Shown in pieces: positions 50,311-62,588 of a stretch of 64,000 bases of DNA; positions within the stretch are counted from its first letter, which is position 1, and the number at the start of each line of letters is the position of its first letter. Position numbers and translations under genes: made by a program. This DNA comes from Strigamia acuminata (taxonomy: Eukaryota; Arthropoda; Chilopoda; Geophilomorpha; Linotaeniidae): assembly GCA_949358305.1 (NCBI GenBank), contig OX442314.1:15801060-15865059 (forward strand), given 5' to 3'. The notes beneath the pieces are model-generated. The model did not search any database. It was not told the origin of the DNA and was given only the letters and a program-made list of their open reading frames with translations.

Positions 50311-53247
50311 GTTTGAAAACACAGCCAGCTACAACCCGTTCAACAGCGCTGTATTCATAAGTACAAAGGCTATGGAAGTCTGCGCTGTTTTCACTTAAGT
50401 TATTTATCCAAATGAAGCTGTGTGGCAGCACTGACTAAAGATAATTTTTTTATCTAACTGCCGGGAAATAAAGTGTAACCAATCAACCAACCACAGTGTT
50501 AGAAATTACAGTCAAACATGTCACCACATACAAGAAAAGCAGGAAGCGATTTATTTATAGTTCGAGTATAGCTCCCAGATGGTGCAGGTTTGTATGACTC
50601 GTAAAAAGTTATCTTGAAACTCTGAAGTGACTCACATCATACAAAATTTTAAATGTTTATCATCCGTTTGCAATGAATTCCTAATTGGATTAGTTTGTTT
50701 ATTTTATTACATCATGCTTTATCTGATAATCAAAAACCGTTTGACCATCAAACAAATTTCGCCCACTAAAATGGGTTTCATTAAGGAATTAATATTTAAA
50801 AGCTCTCTGCCCTCTAGTCTAAAAATGAATTTTGTTTACTGTTTTTTTTTCTTAACTGTTTTAGTACTAACATTTTTATTTTTGGCCTTGGTCCAAGAGA
50901 CCAAGACACGTTCTTTTTTATAGTGCTGGATATCGATAATCCTTTGTTTTGAATGTCTTTTTTAATTGTTCGAGCAACGACTATTGATAAGACATGGACT
51001 TGGCACACAAATGATTTTCATTCCAAAGGTGTAATCTTGCTTATCGTTTTATTGTGAGCGCATGAGCGGCGTAAAGGCCTGTTTGAAGTAGCATACATAG
51101 TTAAAATAATCTTAAAATAGCATCACATTTTTATCCACACTGATTCATTCACTGAACAGATTTCCTGTAATAATATAATAGCACATGGTCATTTGCGATA
51201 ATTTCATAATATTTATTTCTTTTTAATGAAATTACAAATTCATTTTTCAGCCGGATCCAATCTGCAATTTATCGCTGATATAAAAAAGGATCTAATTTTT
51301 TTACTATATGTTATCACACGTTTTAGGAGTGTAAAGTATTAACGATATCCCTTTTAAGGACTTTGGTACAATTGCTGATAATCAGCTTACTGTAGAAATG
51401 AAAGGATGCTATTCAGAGCTCCACCCATTATTAAAAAATAGCATTGATTCATTTCATTTTCAAAACTCTTTCAAAAGGGTTTAATTAAGCAAATGGAAAT
51501 GTGACATATAGCAGAAAAATACGGATAAAAAATGCTGAAAATGGACTGGTGCCAGTCACATTTCAACATTGCACACACAGCGCATTGCAGTACATGGGCA
51601 GTAATGTAAATAGGTCAATTTTTAAACCTCAACATCCAAAATTGTTGTTTTTATAATTATTATGTAGTAAAAATAAGAATAAAAATAAATTTGTTTAGAA
51701 AACTTGAACAATATTTATTTAAATTGTTGGCATTGAAAAAACGGATGCAATCAACAAGTGACTTGCCACATTCCCACTTACGAGAGTCAATATTCATTAA
51801 ATGATTTCCTATGACCATTTTGGTATGTTTCTACAAATGTACTGATAAGATCCTGACTAAATTGACAATAGCACTGAAAATAAATGTCAAGTGCAGTCCC
51901 TCGATGGACTTTCCACTACATCCAACCCGTATTGCACTTTGGGTGCGCTTAACCACACATCTATCTAGTTAATTACCCCCATGGAGATTTTACATGATGT
52001 GAGTGCTTGTAGGATGCTCTCCATTTTTTCTATGTATAGAAGTGTATACTTTTGGTAATAAAAACTCATTAGGGGTGTATCATTTTAAACAATTTGAAAT
52101 ATACTGCTAATTTTTTATTTTTTTACACTAAACAATTGTTTCTTTGAGTAATTTTGTTGTGTAATAAGTAATTCTCTTTAAATGACAGATTTTATACTTT
52201 TTTTTGCACACATAGCAAACCAAGCGTGAGTTATCAAGGTCAGCTTTCCTGCATCACTTGCAGTTCTTCACATATTAAATTTCAGTGAAAAAAATTTTTT
52301 TAAACATAATAAACTCAATATGTCACATTGGTGGATTGAAATCTCTCTCCTGTGGAAGAAAATAAAGGAGTATTTCTGGACCACACATTGAGTGTTCGCT
52401 AAGGTGTTGCCCGTTACGACATCTAAGCTTATATGCGATTCATTGTCTGATGATTTCTAAATTATGACTAATTTATGCGATTGAATTGAGTTATGATGAC
52501 TTACCAACCATACTTCATGATTGTTACACTTGTACGGCATTTTTCAATTGCACTTATGAGGAAAATTTACTTCTGCTTCCTACGAGGAGTTTCCCAGACG
52601 AGCGTGAGCTTTAATGCGCGTGCGTTGAATTCATTGATTTTCCTAATGACGTCACCGGTTTGAGTCATAAACACAAACATGAGAGACGAGGAGACATGGC
52701 ATTTATATTTTTTTCTTGCAGAGAACACCACAAAACATTAACAGCAAGTCAGCAAATTGCGTAAAAGTAGAAAAATGCTAATAGAGTCATATTGCTCAAT
52801 TAATTTTTTATTCCGCTAGCAGCATCAGTTGTATTTAATATGCTGCTGTGTTTCTGTTTCCTTTTCTTTATAGTTATATAAAAAACTAAAATAAAGTAAA
52901 AAATACCGGGGAAAAAGTGAAAAAAGTGTAAAACTTGTGTGTTACTGCAATAAAATTGTAGATTAAAAATTGATGAACGTGTTTTGTTTGTTTGAATGAG
53001 TGAAAAAAGTAATTGCAACAACAAATTAACAATAATTATCACTAGGTGGAAAGTACATGTAATGGCGCAAACCTTAGAATAAGATGAAATTTTATGTGTG
53101 TAGAAACGAGTTGGAGTCACGGGACGGAGCGAAAATTAGAGCGACGAACGTTTAAATCTCTTTCTTTGACGATTAAATCTGAGAATTAAGAGAACATGCC
53201 CCTGACAAGCCAACTGCTGAAGAAACGTACTTCCTTTCCTTCGCAAG
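50311..53247. other. Intergenic region between calpain and a small membrane-protein gene
   Basis: Divergent 2.9-kb spacer that should hold the calpain promoter on the left and the promoter and 5' UTR of the 53.2-kb gene on the right. A CRE palindrome lies at 52647-52654. I see no exon or repeat family. Confidence 0.5.
52647..52654. promoter_or_regulatory. CRE-type palindrome TGACGTCA
   Basis: Perfect 8-bp site about 600 bp upstream of the small gene start, in a locally less AT-rich segment with GCGCGTGCG. Function is inferred. Confidence 0.35.
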
Positions 53248-53595
53248 ATGAAGCTGGTATACTATAGGCTTAGAAATTTAAACTTTTAATCAATTGCATC
53301 TTGTTCATATAAGAAAAACGTGGTGCCGCCACCCAAACGAAAAAAGCTTCCACCTGCTAAAGTACTGCCACCAGCAGCAAATCCAAAACGTCCTCCGTAT
53401 AAACGTGTGACGACAACCGATCGTCAAACCAGTGTTACTCCTCCAGCCAGAGAATCCTCGTTTAATGCTAAAACGATTTTCTTGACTTTTATTGGAATAT
53501 TTGCAATATGTGCTGCAATAGCAACAACAACCTGTCTGTTGTCCGGTACTAATCTTATGTTTCGGAGACTTCTGCGGTTTTTGGGTCATTTATGA
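53248..53595 (+). CDS. Small proline/lysine-rich single-pass membrane protein
   Basis: Best model: exon 1 53248-53256 (Met-Lys-Leu) spliced with GTATAC to exon 2 at 53314, giving about 96 residues. The N-terminal half is proline- and lysine-rich (PPPKRKKLPPAKVLPPAANP), followed by one transmembrane segment (TIFLTFIGIFAICAAIATTT) and a short basic tail. No family is recognised. The first exon is inferred from phase and spacing; an alternative upstream ATG at 53195 is in a frame that does not join exon 2 and would act as an upstream ORF. It lies in tandem with another small membrane-protein gene. Confidence 0.5.
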
Positions 53596-53643
53596 TGCGT
53601 GTTGTTTACCTAGGAAAAAATTCGGAGTTTGTCTATATTTAAC

Positions 53644-53745
53644 ATGTTTTTTCCGTATGGTATGGACTGGCTTCTTACAATTGTTGTCGCCATGATGTTA
53701 CTTGTACAAGCACTCTGTATCATTTCTTATTGGTTAATGAATTAA
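53644..53745 (+). CDS. Possible 33-residue transmembrane small ORF
   Basis: ATG to TAA frame reading MFFPYGMDWLLTIVVAMMLL then VQALCIISYWLMN. It is almost entirely one hydrophobic helix and begins 48 bp after the stop of the previous ORF. It could be a second cistron, an alternative exon after the TAG near 53613, or chance. No family is recognised. Confidence 0.25.
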   Translation: MFFPYGMDWLLTIVVAMMLLVQALCIISYWLMN

Positions 53746-54500
53746 AATTTTCTGAGCTAGAATTTTGTATTTTATAATAAATTATTTTATTTTTTGAAAT
53801 CAATATTTTTTTACGCAATTGCTGTAGTCATCAAGTCGAATAATAAAAACATATTTTTAATTTGAAAATACATCAACTCTTATTACATAGTTTATTAGTC
53901 GTTGTTTTGGATTTATGATGTTTTTACACGTTCGTAGCAAACTTCTGTTTGTTTTAGTTATCATTACAACATTATATATATAAGAGATATTTTTATACAA
54001 GTCTTTATATTACATTGCTGCGGTTTTTTATATGAAGTCATGTTTGTATTGCTGAATCTGAAGCTGAAGGTAGTTCGAAATGCAGACTTTAAACAGATAT
54101 AAATATTAAGAACGCTTCCTTACAATGCACAAGTAACAAATCAGCTTTTCGATGTGAGAAGCCTGTTGTTGCGTAATAAGATGGCGATTCGGAAATATTT
54201 GGTACCATACAAGAATGCAAGGAGAAATTGTATGCATTTTTCTTGATTATTTTATAGAGAAACATTTTTTTTCAATAAAAGGTACTACAGAACATTGCAA
54301 AATTATGAAATAATGAACCCAACTCAATTGAATTCTTCAGACAGATATTAGCGTGAAAAGCTGTGCCAAATATTTAACTTTATACTAATAAAAGTGCTGA
54401 TCGAAGAATTTTCAATATATAAGCAAGTAAGGTGAACAAAGTGATTGTAACATTATTGTTTCACTCGTAATGTGAAAATCTTTACTATATTCCCACAGAT
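53746..54500. other. Intergenic and 5' UTR of the 54.5-kb gene
   Basis: AT-rich spacer with AATAAA signals near 53776. A probable 5' UTR intron runs from 54427 (GTAAGG) to 54498 (CCCACAG) immediately before the next start codon. Confidence 0.5.
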
Positions 54501-54980
54501 ATGGCGTTTTCAGACGTGTCTGGGTATCGAAAATGGCCCAAAATTTCCCTCAAGAAATTTTCTGCCATCGCAATTGGAATTATGGCACTTACTGTTATTG
54601 CTATTGCTATTATTGCACTAACCGTCCTCACAGTTGTCATGGTCGCGTGTTCCATCGTTATCCTACTACTAATATTCGCCAATTTCTTTTTGAACTTGAC
54701 CAGATTTCATTTTGTTGCCAAAATAATAATAATCATTGAACTGTTAATGCTGTGCACGGGTGCGGCGATTGCTGCTTTAATACTTTTATCAAAAATTTCT
54801 ATGCAAGATATGATGATTTTTATTGTAGTCTTTATATTAACTGCCGTTATCCGGATGGATATAATTTTCGAATTCGGTTTATGTTTTGCTTTTGTACGCT
54901 GGTACGTGCTTACGTCGTTTAGTGCGATTGTATTTGTAGTTTTTGCATTTTCTGTTACATGCTCGTTGTTAGCGAATTGA
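54501..54980 (+). CDS. 159-residue multi-pass membrane protein, insect-type unknown
   Basis: A single coding exon preceded by a good splice acceptor two bases upstream of the ATG. A short polar start (MAFSDVSGYRKWPKISLKK) is followed by about four hydrophobic segments (approx. residues 20-66, 69-99, 103-123, 128-157), with few charges and a short C-terminus. The layout resembles small tetraspan/MARVEL-like insect proteins, but no signature was identified. The stop is 226 bp from the convergent TFB2M stop. An AATAAATAAA signal follows at about 55086. Confidence 0.7.
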   Translation: MAFSDVSGYRKWPKISLKKFSAIAIGIMALTVIAIAIIALTVLTVVMVACSIVILLLIFANFFLNLTRFHFVAKIIIIIELLMLCTGAAIAALILLSKISMQDMMIFIVVFILTAVIRMDIIFEFGLCFAFVRWYVLTSFSAIVFVVFAFSVTCSLLAN

Positions 54981-55206
54981 TCTTTTCATTTCAAATTGCT
55001 GTTAGAATGCAAAACAAAAAATACAACCAGTAGAAATATTATTGTAAATCAAAGAGTTTTAACTACTAGAAAGAAGGAAATTTATAAATAAATAAAAATT
55101 TCAAAACAATACAATTTAATTAGTCGTGTCGTGTCTTTTATTTGATTTCAAATCATTTAATTGTGATTTTACAATCAATTTGAAGCCTTTTCTCAAAAAA
55201 CGTACA

Positions 55207-56779
55207 TCAGTTATCTTCAATGTCTGGCTCCTCTAACGCGAGCATGGAGTCATCATCTTGTTCCATTTTACTTACAACATTTTTGAATAAACAAGTTTCA
55301 TATTCTGGCCACGACGATAAATACAAAAACAAAGTCAAAGCTTGATGAGGTGTCAATTGGCCAAATTCCAACCTGGGATGAATTCCTTCCGCTGCTAATC
55401 GATCCGAAGAGCCCGCGATCCAATGACTACAATTTTCAATTATTTAACGGAAATCAAATTTTGTGTCTCAGCTTCTTACTCTAGAGTTTCTGCGACTAGT
55501 CGTTTGCGTTTCATGAAAGTATGTCGAATGAACGATGTCAGCTCGTGTAATATATCTGGTGAAACAACATCTAGTAAATGCCTTTTAGGAGTGAGACGCA
55601 CCAAGTGCATGAATTCTGGATTATCTGGAAACTGATTTCACAATCAATTTAAATATACGAGTTCTTCTCGGGTCTATTCTAAAACTACCGTATCTTTAGG
55701 TGGAGGAAAAAATGAGGTTCTTGGTTCCTTGTACAACACTTCAATATCGAATAAAATTTGATATAAGACACTTATGGCCGTGTATTTCCTGTATTTATCT
55801 TCTGGTTGAGCTGTCATGTACTATAAGGTTACAAAATAAAAAATATTTTAGTGACTTCGAACCTTTTATTCTTATTTTTTTTTTACCATGAACTCCTTGT
55901 TCGACACGAATACTAAAAATTCAACTCGGCCAATACAAAACAGAGATTCAAAATACGGATATCTTCGAAGTATATATCGAAAAAACACGTTCTCTGATGG
56001 AGCTGGAGCCACTGCAAAGATTTTAAGAGGAGGATCTAAAATTAAATTTAAAAGAGAATTAAATTTAAATCATTTAACTATGTCTTATACTTGATATTTG
56101 CCTTCGATCCACGTTTTAGTTGCAACACCGTTCAGCAAAGTGTCTCGTACACTTATTAAATTATGTCGGCAGGCTGCATCGGATTTAGGAAGTCGAAAAA
56201 AATCGCTTTCGTGTATTTCTATTTTGTTTTTGTACGAGTTTTTAAGTTCCTAATAAAAAAAAGTTATACAAATATTTGATTAAAATAATATTATTATTTA
56301 CATTTAAACGAGGTAAAAACTCCCGGTTCCTTTCAAAAACTCGTAATTTCGGAACACCGGCTTCCAGAATGGCTTCAGTTAAAATTCCCGGACCTAAAAA
56401 TTAAATTTTTTATCAAATACTAAATTTAACATGTTTTTAAAATCGTTTACCAGGATTTATTTCAAAAATATACGCATTTTCATTTCTTAGGTCTTCGCTC
56501 AGATGTTTGATTATTAAAGCTGCAAAAATAATCAACTTAATTAAGAGGGAATATTTCAAGATATAAACGAGTTATTTAACATTTACCTGCTAAACTTTTA
56601 TTTAGAATGTAAAGACTCATGGCAAAAGTCGTGGGTTTTGCCAATGTTTTCGGGTAAGTTTTAAGTAATCCATTCAAGTCATCCGATATATGTTTTATTT
56701 TATTGTTTTTCCGTTTGGATGGAGCAGTCGACAGTAGCCTAAATTTCTGCCATTTTAACAGCCCGCGTAAAACCAACAT
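55207..56779 (-). CDS. TFB2M: Mitochondrial transcription factor B2 (TFB2M / mtTFB2)
   Basis: Eight exons (56779-56587, 56519-56451, 56393-56302, 56249-56102, 56035-55887, 55820-55689, 55631-55480, 55426-55207) sum to 1155 nt, 384 residues. An N-terminal basic presequence (MLVLRGLLKWQKFRLLS) suits mitochondrial import. The rRNA dimethylase fold shows motif I IFEINPGPGILTEAIL and RVFERNREFLPRL. The usual NPPY/NLPY catalytic motif is replaced by APAPSE, consistent with TFB2 acting as a transcription initiation factor for mitochondrial RNA polymerase rather than as a methyltransferase. YGRIE-like FCIGRVEFLVFVSNKEF and FFPPPKDT further match the family. The intron between exons 4 and 5 appears to use a GC donor. 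Head to head with the MBD-PHD-F-box gene. Confidence 0.9.
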
Positions 56780-57601
56780 TTTTATTTTTCACACAGCATA
56801 AAAACGAGTAGCCGTGTAACCGCCATTTATTTGGACTTGACGTTATAACTCTGAAACTCTAAATATATTGTGTTTTTTAACTGTTGATTGTACAAGTTGA
56901 TTTATATTTATCACCGTCGCCATAATTTTTATTAGCATTAATATGATACGTCTTTGTTAAAACTTTAGACAATAATAAAAAAAAATTTGATCACTTCCGA
57001 TTCACGATTCCACAATTTCACCGTGTGTGGCGTGGCGTACTGCGTCAACTGACCAACTTCTACCCTCCGTCTCCTGATTTTCAAGATTATTGACTTATTT
57101 CCTTTAATTAATCTGTATTGTGATCAATTAGATGTAAGTTGGAGTACTAATTCCAGAACATAAACATCAATTCTCCCGCAAAATCAGTTTGATTGTGTGT
57201 GTATAGATTGTACGGTAAGGTGAGCCAGTTTGAACCACCGAAGCATGATATCACTCGAACCACTGAATTGAACGTCGTGGTACAAAAAAACCATAAAGTC
57301 TGTTTTTCGGTTTCTCAAATGTCCAAGTGTGTATTTGATTTTGAGGCGAAGCAAAATATTAATTTAGATTCCATTGTATTTAGCTTTGGATTAATTAATG
57401 TTTCGTTCGAAAAAATAATTTTTTGTTTGGCAGATTCAATTGATTTAAAAATTTAAAGAAAGCTTTCGATTTTTTAAGAAACTTATTATTTCGTATAGTA
57501 ATTTGTTTAGTGAATTTTTAACGGATCCGGTTAAATTTTTATTTTATTTCCGGTTATACAGGTTACACGACCGAGGACTGAAAACGCTTGACTGATTCAA
57601 A
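56780..57601. other. Divergent promoter region of TFB2M and the MBD gene
   Basis: 822 bp between start codons. Contains 5' UTRs and a short 87-codon frame at 57193-57456 (+) with no recognised domain, possibly chance or an upstream ORF. Confidence 0.5.
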
Positions 57602-60600
57602 ATGTCTACCGAGGAGAATATCATGGATGTCTCGTCACCCGAAGAAATCCATGAAACCGAGCGCTCCAATGAATTAGAAGTTGAAATCAAATTAAATCAG
57701 ATTATAGATAATGTGGTAGAAAATATTGATGAACCTATTACGGGAAAGATTGATTCAATACTACATGACAAAGGTGTCAACGGACTAAGGAACAAGCTGA
57801 ATGCGACTGTTGCAGACATTTTACGAGCAGAGAAAAATGATCAACGTCGGTGTTGTGATAAAACTAATCACTTCGAGATAATTTTTGAAAGTAATGGAGA
57901 TAATGAAGCCGCAGAGGAAAGAGAATTGCCAGACGACTTAATCAATAAGCCTTCGACTTCGGTTGTAAACATTAACGAAAGTACAAATTTTACTTCACAC
58001 AAATTTGATCATGGTTATAATCGAACTGAACCTTCGTCTAAAAAAGTCGATGTGAAGTATGTTTCATTTTATTTTATCTTTTTAAATGTTTAGTGTTCGT
58101 ATATGGCGTTAACGCTTTTTCTTGTAGAGAAAAATTAAAAATACGCGATGTTGCCGCGTCATTATTAATGCTCGGCGGTAAAAAGCAGTCTAAAAAGAGG
58201 AAGCAGCAATTTGATTCGAGCAATTTACGCAGTAATGAAAGTAAACCCGTTTGAATTTTTAAATTAAAATTAAATACAAACCAATATTTATAATGTAGAT
58301 GATGTTAATCCAAGCAATACCGAAGCAAATCCGGCTAAGCGAAAACGGTTTCCACCTTTTGCTAAAAAACCGCAGAATAATTCAGCACGATGTGTAGAAC
58401 CATTTAAAAAGGGTAAATCTTTCTAGAAAATCATTTTATAAATTTTATTTTAAAAACGTTATTCCGGATTTAGGTTGGAGGCGTGAATTAGTTCATAGGA
58501 GGGTTGGTGCTACTGGTGGTGTACATTCGGATGTTTATTATTTTTCTCCTTTGGGTGTCAAATTGGTATGTTTATTTTGCCACTTTGTTTTAATTATACA
58601 TTTACGTTTTTTTTTTATTTCAGCGGTCCTATCGAGAAATTTCCGATTATCGTAAGTATTTATTCACAAATTGAGTTGTTGAAACCTAGTATTTGATTTT
58701 GTTTTTTTCAGTGAAAGAAATAAATGAAGACAGTTTGTCACTAGATTGCTTCACGTACAAAAGGACGTTAATTTATCAACCACCCGAAGAAATCGAGCGA
58801 AATGCGGGTGAAAGCGGTCCAAAAAGCATTTCTTATAGGAAAAAGAAACCAAGTGGTAAATATATTTTCATTAAAAGTACCTTTTATTTATTTAATTTTG
58901 ATTTTTTTTTCTTCCAGTTATTTCTCCTTCAACAAGTGCTCCAAAGGCACCGTCGAAATCACCCAAACAGCCTAAGCCTAATCGACCATCATTATTAACC
59001 AAAATTAACAAGATCAGAACGGCCACCAAGAAGATAAACAAGTATGGATCATTTAAAACGAAACGAACCAATTTTTAACGCTTTTTATTTGGCAGAACGG
59101 TTAAAAAAGTAAAACTCGATAGTGTACCGTGCTCCTTAAGTTGTCCAGGACAGCAAGGCATATTACCGACGTTGCTGTGTGATATTTGCCTGTGTATGTT
59201 TCATCCGCAGTGTGTTAACTTAACAAACGGCGAAACTTCTTTCCTTTGCATCGTAAGTAATTACCGCAACAATTCCTCGATCAAATCATAAAAAAATAAT
59301 TTAATTTTTAATTTTTTAGAAATGCATTTATCAACGGACTTATCTAAACAAAAAACAAAGAGGAAAACCCACGGGACAAGGGCCCGAATTACCAGCGGAT
59401 TCGAATCACACAAATGGTGCAGACATTATAGAAATAGACAGTGATAACGAAACTCCAGTTTCCGTCGAAGTTCGCTCATCTATTATATCAAATAATAACG
59501 ACACAAAGAAAATCGAAGTAGCACCTTCTTACCACCTTTTGCCGCGCTTGACCCCCGCACCGCAAGGAATTAAAACTTACTCAAAGTTAGATGGGCAAGC
59601 CGGGACGAATCGTCCACTACCGCCGCTCAAAAGGGCTCAATTTGCATTGAACCAACCATTGAAACCAGTAAAAATCAGCGGGACTTGGATTCCTCCGAAT
59701 CAGTTACCACCAAAAACGATTCAGCTAAGACAGCCACCACCACTCAAAATGGTTATGCTGCCTCCTAAAGACACGATTGCTGGTCCCGTGACACACAGAC
59801 CGCCTCCGCCTCTCATACAGCAACGCTCAATGGTGCCCGTTTCGTCTCAGTCTCGTCTGTTGATGGTTCCCATATCGATTCCATCAATGAGCAATATTCT
59901 GCAGGCAAACGCGCCCAACTCACAGGCTCCTGCATCTCCGTCGCTGCCTTTGAACTTGACCACATCGTCTCCGGTTGCAACGCCCAGTGACGCAGCTCAG
60001 AAACCGGGGGTTGTCACTATGATTAACAATATGGTTATAAACAACATGGTGATGAACAATGTGGGGACGATGAAATTTTGTTTAAAAACAAACGGCGGAA
60101 ATGTGACCGAAGTTTTAGTGCCGGAAATTAAGCCGACGAATGCGGCAACTCCGCCGCAGCCAAAATATATCGTGACGGATAAATCTGGCAAGCCGAAGGG
60201 TCTGGTTGTTGGGTTTGGAAATTCTGTTATTCAGTTACCGATTTTGAACAAGATAGATTCTTATCAGCATGATACTTCGGGTGGGATTATTTCTGTTCCT
60301 TTACCTAATTCGAGTTCGAGTATTCTTATGCCTAAGTTGCAAACGACGTCGAATGCGGAGGGATTAGCGAAGAAGGAACTAACTAAAGAAGAAGAGACTC
60401 AGTCTGACGGTACTAAAAATCAATGCTTTGGGAATGAGGAATTCATTCTTCCCGATTGAAAATTGTTATTTTACTCGCGGTTATTTTGTATTTGATGTTA
60501 TTTTATTTGTTGGATATTATTTACAATTTTTATTAAGCGTTTATTTCGTAAGATTTATTTATTTTTTTATCCTTTGAGCCACTGAATTTTGTTATCTCAC

Positions 60601-62588
60601 TTTGTAATCGTTATTTTTCGTATTTTGTGTGTTAACAAACTTGATGACATCCGAGCGAATCGTTAAGTCAATCTTACTGTAAAGATTTTGTTTCCCACAA
60701 TTTTATTTAAAATAAAAATGTATTGACGAAATTTTTGCCGTTCAAAATTATTCGTTCAAGTGGCTTAAAGGGTGAAAAAATTATTTTCAATTTGTACAAT
60801 TTTGATTTTTCTCTAGGTGTTGGAAAAGTGGCTCGAGAGGATAGTGATTGTGAGTTAAAGGAGGACGAGCCAAACAAATGTGATGTACGTCCAGTTGTAC
60901 CCAATATAAAACGTTGTTTTGCTGGATGTACCGCGCTGCTCAGAGTATTTGAGTATCTGTCGCACGGCGATTTGTCTAGAGCTCGATGCGTGTCACAAAG
61001 CTGGAATTGGTGGGCTTCTGATGCGGCTTTGGTAAGGAGTACATAGTCTCTAGAATATACAACTCATAAATAATGTTAATTTTAGTGGACGAGCATAGAT
61101 TTAAGCGGAACTTGCGTGCATGATTGGAACAAATTAGCGGGGCTAATTAGAAAGTTTAAATCGACAAGATTGGTAATGGTTTTAATGATTTGTTATTAGG
61201 CTTTATTTAGTTAAGTTGGTTTGTTTTTAGGATTTGAGAAAAATGAAGGTGTTTGAAGATCAGAATAGAACTTGGCATTGTTTTCTTCTAGTTTTAAAAG
61301 ATCTTGAAATGATCGAGCATATTGATTTTGGACACATCCCCGGTGCATTTCTGCAACCGATTGCTAGAAGTTTGTCTCGATTAAAAGTTTTAACTGCCGA
61401 ATGGATAGTAGAATATACGTAAGCATCAATTGTTGAAGTGCTGCGGTTGGTTTTGAAATACTTTATTCTTATTTTTGTTTAGAAACAACAATTGTCGTTT
61501 GGATTTTGGAATCTTTGGAAAACTAAAATGTTTACGAAAGCTTCGATTAAGAGGAATTTCTGGTCTTCAAGTACAGAATATCACGACAGAAGGACTTTCC
61601 TCGTTGGAAGATCTGAATCAGTTGGTTCATTTGGTAAAGAAAATGGATTTTTTTTTTAAAATTTAAAAGTGGTTTGTTGATATTTTTTTTTCAATTAGTC
61701 AATAACTACTCTTCGTGACGCTCCTGCGTCTGATTTTGAAGTGATTAAGTCCCTAAAACAACTGAAGGAATTAGATTTGGGCGATTGCAAAAATTGGACA
61801 GCTGAAGTATGTGGAATCGAAATAGATTTTACATAGAGTTATAAATCTGGTTATAAATTATCTGGATTTTAAATTTGGTGGAATCGTAACATGGGATGGG
61901 GTTTCTTTAACATTTTTTGAATTTTCTTTTGTAGACTTATAATTATTTGAGCGAGTTAACTGAACTAGAAAAGTTAAGACTAGAAGTTGGTACTGCGTTT
62001 CCCGATGACTTATGCTATTCGTCGTTATCAAAACTGAGCAAGTGAGTTTTTTTTTACATGCGAGCTAATTTTTTACATTAAAAAAAAATTTCTTTTTCTT
62101 TTAGGTTGAATTATTTGGAGTTAAATGATTTTCAAATTAATAACAACTTAATACCAGTGTTGAAGCACTTACCACAACTTGAACACTTAAATATTTCACC
62201 AAATTGTGAACAAAATGTACATGAAAAACGCTTTTTGATAATATGTTCAACCGAAACTAATTGATTTTTGTTCATTAAACAGAGTGAAAGTACGAATACA
62301 ATCATCTTTGAGGGATTGCAAGGTTTAAAAAATTTGAAAATTCTCGAATGGAAACTGTTGACCAAACGTACCACCGTAAACAATTCAACTAATTTAGAAA
62401 ATGGTATAGAAGAACTCACAGTTTCACCCTCTAGTGTTGATAATTGTGATAGTAAAGGAGAAAAAGTGATCATTAAAGAAAATGACGCGTGCATTCCATT
62501 TGTACTGAACGGTACGAGCAAATGTATAACGATCGACGAGCTGTGGGATAAAGTGCAAGCTGTGTGTTCTAATGTAATATTTCAATGA
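57602..62588 (+). CDS. MBD-PHD-F-box-LRR protein (KDM2/FBXL19-like tail)
   Basis: Seventeen exons (57602-58056, 58128-58240, 58299-58412, 58474-58565, 58624-58651, 58712-58855, 58918-59041, 59096-59252, 59320-60409, 60817-61031, 61086-61172, 61231-61418, 61483-61633, 61699-61806, 61935-62041, 62105-62216, 62283-62588) add to 3591 nt, 1196 residues. Domains in order: methyl-CpG-binding fold at ~228-290 (GWRRELVHRRVG, SDVYYFSPLGVKLRSYREI); short PHD finger C369-C411 (CSLSC, CDIC, MFHPQC, CIKC); a 360-residue proline-rich linker; F-box ~806-850 (LLRVFEYLSHGDL, SQSWNWWASDAALW, IDLS); leucine-rich repeats to ~1120. The F-box/LRR half resembles KDM2 and FBXL19, which place CXXC-PHD before F-box-LRR. 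Predicted nuclear chromatin reader tied to an SCF ligase. The join across 60410-60816 is phase-consistent but inferred. Confidence 0.8.
60410..60816 (+). other. Intron or alternative terminal exon with internal poly(A) signal
   Basis: If the donor GACG|GTACTA at 60410 is not used, the frame runs on 16 codons to a TGA at 60457-60459, followed by an AATAAA at 60711-60716. Spliced, it connects in phase 1 to 60817. This fits either intronic polyadenylation giving a short MBD-PHD protein or two separate genes. Confidence 0.55.
60711..60716 (+). terminator. Intronic poly(A) signal
   Basis: AATAAA about 250 bp after the in-frame TGA and 100 bp before the F-box exon acceptor. Confidence 0.45.

Noticed and set aside
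53305-53589. 94-codon minus-strand frame
   Set aside because: Antisense shadow of the proline/lysine-rich membrane-protein exon.
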